DNA from: Bacteroidota bacterium
GTDB lineage: Bacteria; Bacteroidota; Bacteroidia; Bacteroidales; GCA-2748055
Assembly: GCA_024640885.1 (NCBI GenBank)
Contig: JAHEEC010000029.1
Coordinates: 1 to 38,104, forward strand
Length of the DNA stretch: 38,104 nucleotides
Direction of reading: 5' to 3'
The position numbers and the translations under genes were made by a program. How positions within the stretch are numbered: the stretch's first letter is position 1; each line of letters starts with the position of its first letter. The notes below the pieces were generated by a model that saw nothing but the letters and a program-made list of their open reading frames with translations, did no database searches and was not told the origin of the DNA. Of this stretch, positions 33,862 through 38,104 are shown one piece after another.

Positions 33862-36800
33862 CTAGATCCAGCGCACCAGCGGGAAGTCCATCCGGTGGGG
33901 AATAAGGTCGTGTTTGGGGTAAATGCGGAACCCGATGTCGAACAGACCTGTTTCACTCACCTGTTGTACGAAAGTATACTCGGCCCTGGATCCTTCACTT
34001 TTGGTGCATTTGAAATCCACGGTTCCCCTGAATACTGACTGATCATCGCCCCTGGCGTTGTTGATCATCACCATCTCCACCCCGATCTCCTTGGATGAAA
34101 GCTTACCCAGGTCAAGCACAACCCTTCCTGAGTAAGTCTGTCCCACCAAAAACTCCTCCCGTGTGGCATCCGGTATATCGTATTCCTCTACCTTGATCTC
34201 TTTCCAGTGGGTAAGTACCCTGTGTTTCCAGAGGGCAAGCTCCTTGGGAACCAGGTACTCCTTTTCATGTAACTTATTGCTTCGTTTGGCAAGCTTTATA
34301 TAGAACTTTGTCAGATAATCCCTCAACATCCTGTTCATAGTGAATTCGGGTGCCACATGGGCGATGGTGTTCCTGATCATGCCTACCCAGTCTTCAGGGA
34401 TATCATGTTCGTTCCTGTTGTAAAATTTTTTGGTAATATCATTTTCCAGCAGGGTGTAGATCCTTTCGGCATCAAGTTCGTCCTGCAGCTCCTGGTTGTC
34501 AAATGACCGCTCAATGGGAAGGGCCCATCCTGCATCTGACCGGTAGCCTTCAGCCCACCATCCGTCCAGCACACTGAAATGCATGGTCCCGTTCATCACT
34601 GCCTTTTCTCCGCTTGTCCCGGAGGCTTCCAGGGGCCGGGTGGGCGTGTTCAGCCAAATATCGACCCCGCGGATCAATCTTTTCGCCAGTTCAATATCAT
34701 AATTCTGGAGAAAAATGATCTTGCCGGTGAATTCAGGTTTCTTTGACATCTCCACGATCATTTTGATCAGGTCCTGCCCGGGGATATCCTTGGGATGTGC
34801 CTTACCTGCAAAAATGAACTGAACTGGTCGGTCAGGATTATTCACAATTTTTGCCAGCCTCTCCCGGTCCCTGAACAGCAATTGCGCCCGCTTGTAAGTT
34901 GCAAACCTGCGTGCAAAACCGATGGTCAGGGCATTTTTATTCAATGCATTTGCGATCTCCAGCATCTGTGCCGGATTATCCATCATCCTTGTAGAGGCAG
35001 CCGAGAGCCTGTTCTTAATAAAGTCGATCAGTTGTTCCCTTTCGTCGGTTTTCAGGTCCCAGATCTCATGGTCTTTCACAAACTTGACCTTATCCCACAT
35101 GAGCCGGTCTTCCTGCCTCGAGAAACAATCCTGTCCAAAAGTCTTCAGGTAAAGTTTCTTCCATTCCGCTCCCAGCCAGGTGGGCAGGTGGACCCCGTTG
35201 GTCACATGGCTGATATGCAGTTCCTCGGTCAGGTATCCTGGCCACAACCCGGTGAACATCTCCCTTGAGACTGCACCATGAAGCTTGCTGACCCCGTTGA
35301 CCTCCTGGGAAAGCTTCACCGCCAGCACACTCATGGAGAATTTCTCATTCACGTTGTTGGGGTGGTACCTTCCCAGGTTCATGAACTGGCTCCAGGTGAT
35401 CTGTAGACGTTCAGGATAATGGGCAATATAGGTCCGGAGCAAATCTTCATCAAAAGCATCATGCCCTGCGGGTACCGGGGTATGGGTGGTAAAAAGGCTT
35501 GAAGCACGCACAAGTTCCAGTGATTCCGGAAAGGTAAGGTTATCTTCATGGATGTACTCCCGCAACCGCTCAAGTCCGGTAAAGGCTGCATGACCTTCAT
35601 TGCAATGGTATACCTCAGTCTCCACGCCGATGGCCCGCAACGCCCTGATGCCACCAATGCCCAGCAGAATTTCCTGCTTCAGCCTGTTCTCATAGTCTCC
35701 CCCGTAGAGATTGTGCGTGATGGTGCGATCGCTTTCCTGGTTGGCCTCATAATCGGTATCCAGCAAATAGAGAGGGATCCTTCCAACCTGGACCTTCCAG
35801 ATCCTGGCAAAAAGGGTTCTTCCCGGAAGTACGATCTGAATGTGTTTCCAGTTCCCCTCCTCATCCCTTTCAGGGGTGACCGGAAGCCTGGAAAAGTGTT
35901 GCTGGTCACTCAGTGCCACCTGCTCCCCTCCTGCGGAAATCACCTGGCGGAAATAGCCGTACCGGTAAAGCAGACCCACACCCACCATTTTCACGTTATA
36001 GTCACTGGCCTCTTTCAGGTAATCTCCAGCCAGCAGGCCCAGACCCCCCGAATAGGTCTTCAGTGATGTGTGCAATCCGAATTCCATGCTGAAATAGGAG
36101 ATGGAGGGCAATCCCTCCCTGGGCTTCTCCTCCATATAGGTCTTATATGCCTGGTGAACTTTGCCAATTTTCTTGATAAATTCCGCATCCTTCTCCATCT
36201 TTTTCAGGACCTCGTAAGGAAGTCTCTCCAGCAATTCAACCGGGTTCTTCTCTACTTCGTCCCACAAATCCTTATCAATGGAAGCGAAGAGGTCGATGGC
36301 CTCCTGGTTCCAGGACCACCAGAGATTCTTTGATAACTCTTCCAGTGGTTTTAACTGATCAGGGATATGCTGTTGGACCAGGATCCGCCTCCATAGGGGG
36401 TGGATATCCACAAGGACCTGCTCGGTCTCAGGCAATTTCTCAATCCTTTCTTTTTCGTAATAGACCGATTCCTTGCCCGAAGCGCTATTCAATGCATGGT
36501 CAAAAGCACGCCGGTAATGCTTGATCAGGTTTTCCCACAGTGCGATCCTGGAGATCTCAAATGCACCGTTCCTGACCTCTTCCCGTCCATCCTCATCAAG
36601 CTTGCAATATTCCAGCAGCGCCTCACCGATGGCCAGGGCAACCTCCTTGTCATTAAAATCATCCCTCGGGATCACGGTGATCCCCTTCACCTTCTTCTTG
36701 TACTCATTGTTCACCCAGCGGCCGAAACCGGTCAGTGTGGTGGTGATGGTTGGGATCTTGAACGCCAGACTCTCCAGAGGGGTATATCCCCAGGGTTCAT

Positions 36801-38097
36801 AATAGGAGGGGAAGACGGTCATATCAAGCCCGATGAGCACATCATAGTAGGGCAGATCGAAGATCCCGTCATTGCCATCAAGGTAAGAAGGGACGAAAAT
36901 AACCTTTACCCGGTCCTCAGGCCCGTTATTCAGGTTATTGGCTTTGATGCGGTTCAGAACCAGGTCGTGCTCGGCATAGTGGAGTCCGTGTGTGAGATGC
37001 CTGCCTGCCAACTGGGACCCATCAGAAGATTCTAGAGCTTCCATGAGGTCCTTGCGCGGACCATAATGATTGGCCGGTATAAGGATAAAGGCAACTGCAG
37101 TCCCGGTGCAATGCTCGTTTCTATTGAGCTCTCCCAGTGCATCAATGAACAGGTCAACTCCCTTGTTCCTGAACTCATACCTTCCGCTTGTGGCCATCAG
37201 AAGGGAGTTTGGCGGAATGGCCTCCCCGGTCAGCACCGATGCCACCTCAAGCAGTTTTTCCCTTGCGGCCTGTCTCTTCTCTTTGAACTCCCTTTTACCG
37301 GGGACAAAACTATCCTCGAACCCGTTAGGGGTGACCACATCAATTGCTCTCTTATGAAATTGCTCACACTCCTGGGCCGTCAGTTCACTTACGGTGGTGA
37401 AAGCGTCCGCCTCATTGGCCGCACACTTTTCAAGGGAGTGTTTTGAAACGATATTCAGTTCCCTGGCCTTGGTGTCCCCGTTAAATTGTTTTAATGCACT
37501 GTAAAGGGGTTGACCGTTCCCGGCGATGGACCGACCCACTGTGGTGGCATGGGTGGTGAAAATGGTTCCAACCCTGGGTAAAAATTGTTCGATGTAGAGC
37601 AACCCGGCTCCTGTTTGCCACTCATGAAACTGAGCCACAACCATCTTCTCCTCTGCATCATAATACCTGATAAAGCTCTCTATGACCTTGCCCGCAGCGT
37701 AACCGAAAAGCGCTGGTTCAACAAAATCCCACTGCCCGCTGAGGGTATCAAGTTTATACGTCTCCCAAAGGTTTTTAAAGATCTCATTCTTCTGGTTGAA
37801 AAAAGTAGTAAAATCGAGCACGATGGAGACGGGATTCCCCGCAATCTTCCACCTCCCGATCCTTACCCTCAGACCCTCCTTTGCGGCTGCTTCACGCCAC
37901 TGGAGGAAAAGTTCCGGATCCTCCACAAACTCGGGATGCTCCCTATTTTCACGCCAAACATCAGGTCCAATGGTGATGTAACAATCCTTGAGCTCCTTGA
38001 CCACACTCAGTGCCTTTGTGGAGATGACCGTATGGATCCCGCCAATCTTATTGCATACTTCCCAACTAACCTCGAATAAATAAACAGGTTTTATCAT
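33862..38097 (-). CDS. Fused glycogen synthase (GT3) and alpha-glucan phosphorylase (GT35)
   Basis: The 1411-residue protein joins two enzymes with opposite jobs in glycogen metabolism. Residues 1 to about 555 are a eukaryotic-type glycogen synthase: the donor-site start FEVSWEVCNKIGGIHTV (8-24) and the GT3 E-x7-E motif in YEPWGYTPLE with E434 and E442. Family knowledge suggests UDP-glucose as donor. Residues from about 566 to the end are an alpha-glucan phosphorylase of the MalP type. It has NLWWSWNQEA near residue 595, the PLP-binding lysine K1165 in GTSGEKAVMNG, and SVLDGWWAEGY. No stop or frameshift separates the parts. The frame starts at the ATG at 38097, so the gene appears complete; its promoter lies beyond the window. 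Confidence 0.93.
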   Translation of the reverse strand: MIKPVYLFEVSWEVCNKIGGIHTVISTKALSVVKELKDCYITIGPDVWRENREHPEFVEDPELFLQWREAAAKEGLRVRIGRWKIAGNPVSIVLDFTTFFNQKNEIFKNLWETYKLDTLSGQWDFVEPALFGYAAGKVIESFIRYYDAEEKMVVAQFHEWQTGAGLLYIEQFLPRVGTIFTTHATTVGRSIAGNGQPLYSALKQFNGDTKARELNIVSKHSLEKCAANEADAFTTVSELTAQECEQFHKRAIDVVTPNGFEDSFVPGKREFKEKRQAAREKLLEVASVLTGEAIPPNSLLMATSGRYEFRNKGVDLFIDALGELNRNEHCTGTAVAFILIPANHYGPRKDLMEALESSDGSQLAGRHLTHGLHYAEHDLVLNRIKANNLNNGPEDRVKVIFVPSYLDGNDGIFDLPYYDVLIGLDMTVFPSYYEPWGYTPLESLAFKIPTITTTLTGFGRWVNNEYKKKVKGITVIPRDDFNDKEVALAIGEALLEYCKLDEDGREEVRNGAFEISRIALWENLIKHYRRAFDHALNSASGKESVYYEKERIEKLPETEQVLVDIHPLWRRILVQQHIPDQLKPLEELSKNLWWSWNQEAIDLFASIDKDLWDEVEKNPVELLERLPYEVLKKMEKDAEFIKKIGKVHQAYKTYMEEKPREGLPSISYFSMEFGLHTSLKTYSGGLGLLAGDYLKEASDYNVKMVGVGLLYRYGYFRQVISAGGEQVALSDQQHFSRLPVTPERDEEGNWKHIQIVLPGRTLFARIWKVQVGRIPLYLLDTDYEANQESDRTITHNLYGGDYENRLKQEILLGIGGIRALRAIGVETEVYHCNEGHAAFTGLERLREYIHEDNLTFPESLELVRASSLFTTHTPVPAGHDAFDEDLLRTYIAHYPERLQITWSQFMNLGRYHPNNVNEKFSMSVLAVKLSQEVNGVSKLHGAVSREMFTGLWPGYLTEELHISHVTNGVHLPTWLGAEWKKLYLKTFGQDCFSRQEDRLMWDKVKFVKDHEIWDLKTDEREQLIDFIKNRLSAASTRMMDNPAQMLEIANALNKNALTIGFARRFATYKRAQLLFRDRERLAKIVNNPDRPVQFIFAGKAHPKDIPGQDLIKMIVEMSKKPEFTGKIIFLQNYDIELAKRLIRGVDIWLNTPTRPLEASGTSGEKAVMNGTMHFSVLDGWWAEGYRSDAGWALPIERSFDNQELQDELDAERIYTLLENDITKKFYNRNEHDIPEDWVGMIRNTIAHVAPEFTMNRMLRDYLTKFYIKLAKRSNKLHEKEYLVPKELALWKHRVLTHWKEIKVEEYDIPDATREEFLVGQTYSGRVVLDLGKLSSKEIGVEMVMINNARGDDQSVFRGTVDFKCTKSEGSRAEYTFVQQVSETGLFDIGFRIYPKHDLIPHRMDFPLVRWI

Positions 38098-38104
38098 TGT
38101 AATT

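Overview
The window reads as an ordinary chromosomal stretch of a member of the Bacteroidota, probably a Bacteroidales-like or related anaerobic lineage. The evidence is a type IX secretion gene (porQ) next to cmk, the tig-clpP-clpX order, lptB beside tatC, a eukaryotic-type (GT3) glycogen synthase, and repeated promoter elements of the phylum's TAnnTTTG type directly upstream of genes. Coding density is very high, many neighbours overlap by 1-4 nt, and no mobile element, CRISPR array or phage gene is visible.

Layout. Positions 74-14574 hold a long minus-strand series. In transcription order it is tatC, lptB, tRNA-Leu(TAG), tig, clpP, clpX, an EamA transporter, a GT-B glycosyltransferase, porQ, cmk, ispH, pfkA, priA, hldA, tRNA-Pro(CGG) and a terminator. 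Positions 14624-18593 hold a plus-strand recQ followed by an ABC exporter pair. Positions 18670-22257 hold a minus-strand operon: a DUF151 bifunctional nuclease-like protein, a nucleoside transporter, a lone receiver-domain protein and a GT2 glycosyltransferase. Positions 22349-26190 run on the plus strand: rplU, rpmA, a terminator, serS, an EamA transporter and ruvC. Positions 26193-27656 are a minus-strand group: a small membrane protein, greA and a HIT protein. Then come a plus-strand Rieske-like lipoprotein, a minus-strand ahcY, and ribF coupled to an outer-membrane protein. The window ends with a glycogen pair facing tail to tail: a GH13 branching enzyme (plus) and a 1411-residue protein (minus) that joins a GT3 glycogen synthase to a GT35 glycogen phosphorylase.

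How the genes work together. Most are housekeeping: protein folding and proteolysis, translation, replication restart and recombination, glycolysis, isoprenoid precursors, flavin cofactors and the methyl cycle. The more distinctive parts are envelope biology (hldA, lptB, tatC, porQ, glycosyltransferases) and the compact glycogen cassette, where elongation, branching and phosphorolysis are encoded by two adjacent genes.

No clearly new multi-gene system (defence, mobile or biosynthetic) was found. The items most worth a second look are the synthase-phosphorylase fusion, a Rieske-fold lipoprotein whose histidine ligands are replaced, ribosomal protein L21 with a histone-H1-like tail, a terminator hairpin ending 11 nt before serS, and an orphan receiver protein tied to a nucleoside transporter. 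Several start codons were moved inward from the longest possible frame, on the basis of promoters, Shine-Dalgarno sites or family N-termini.
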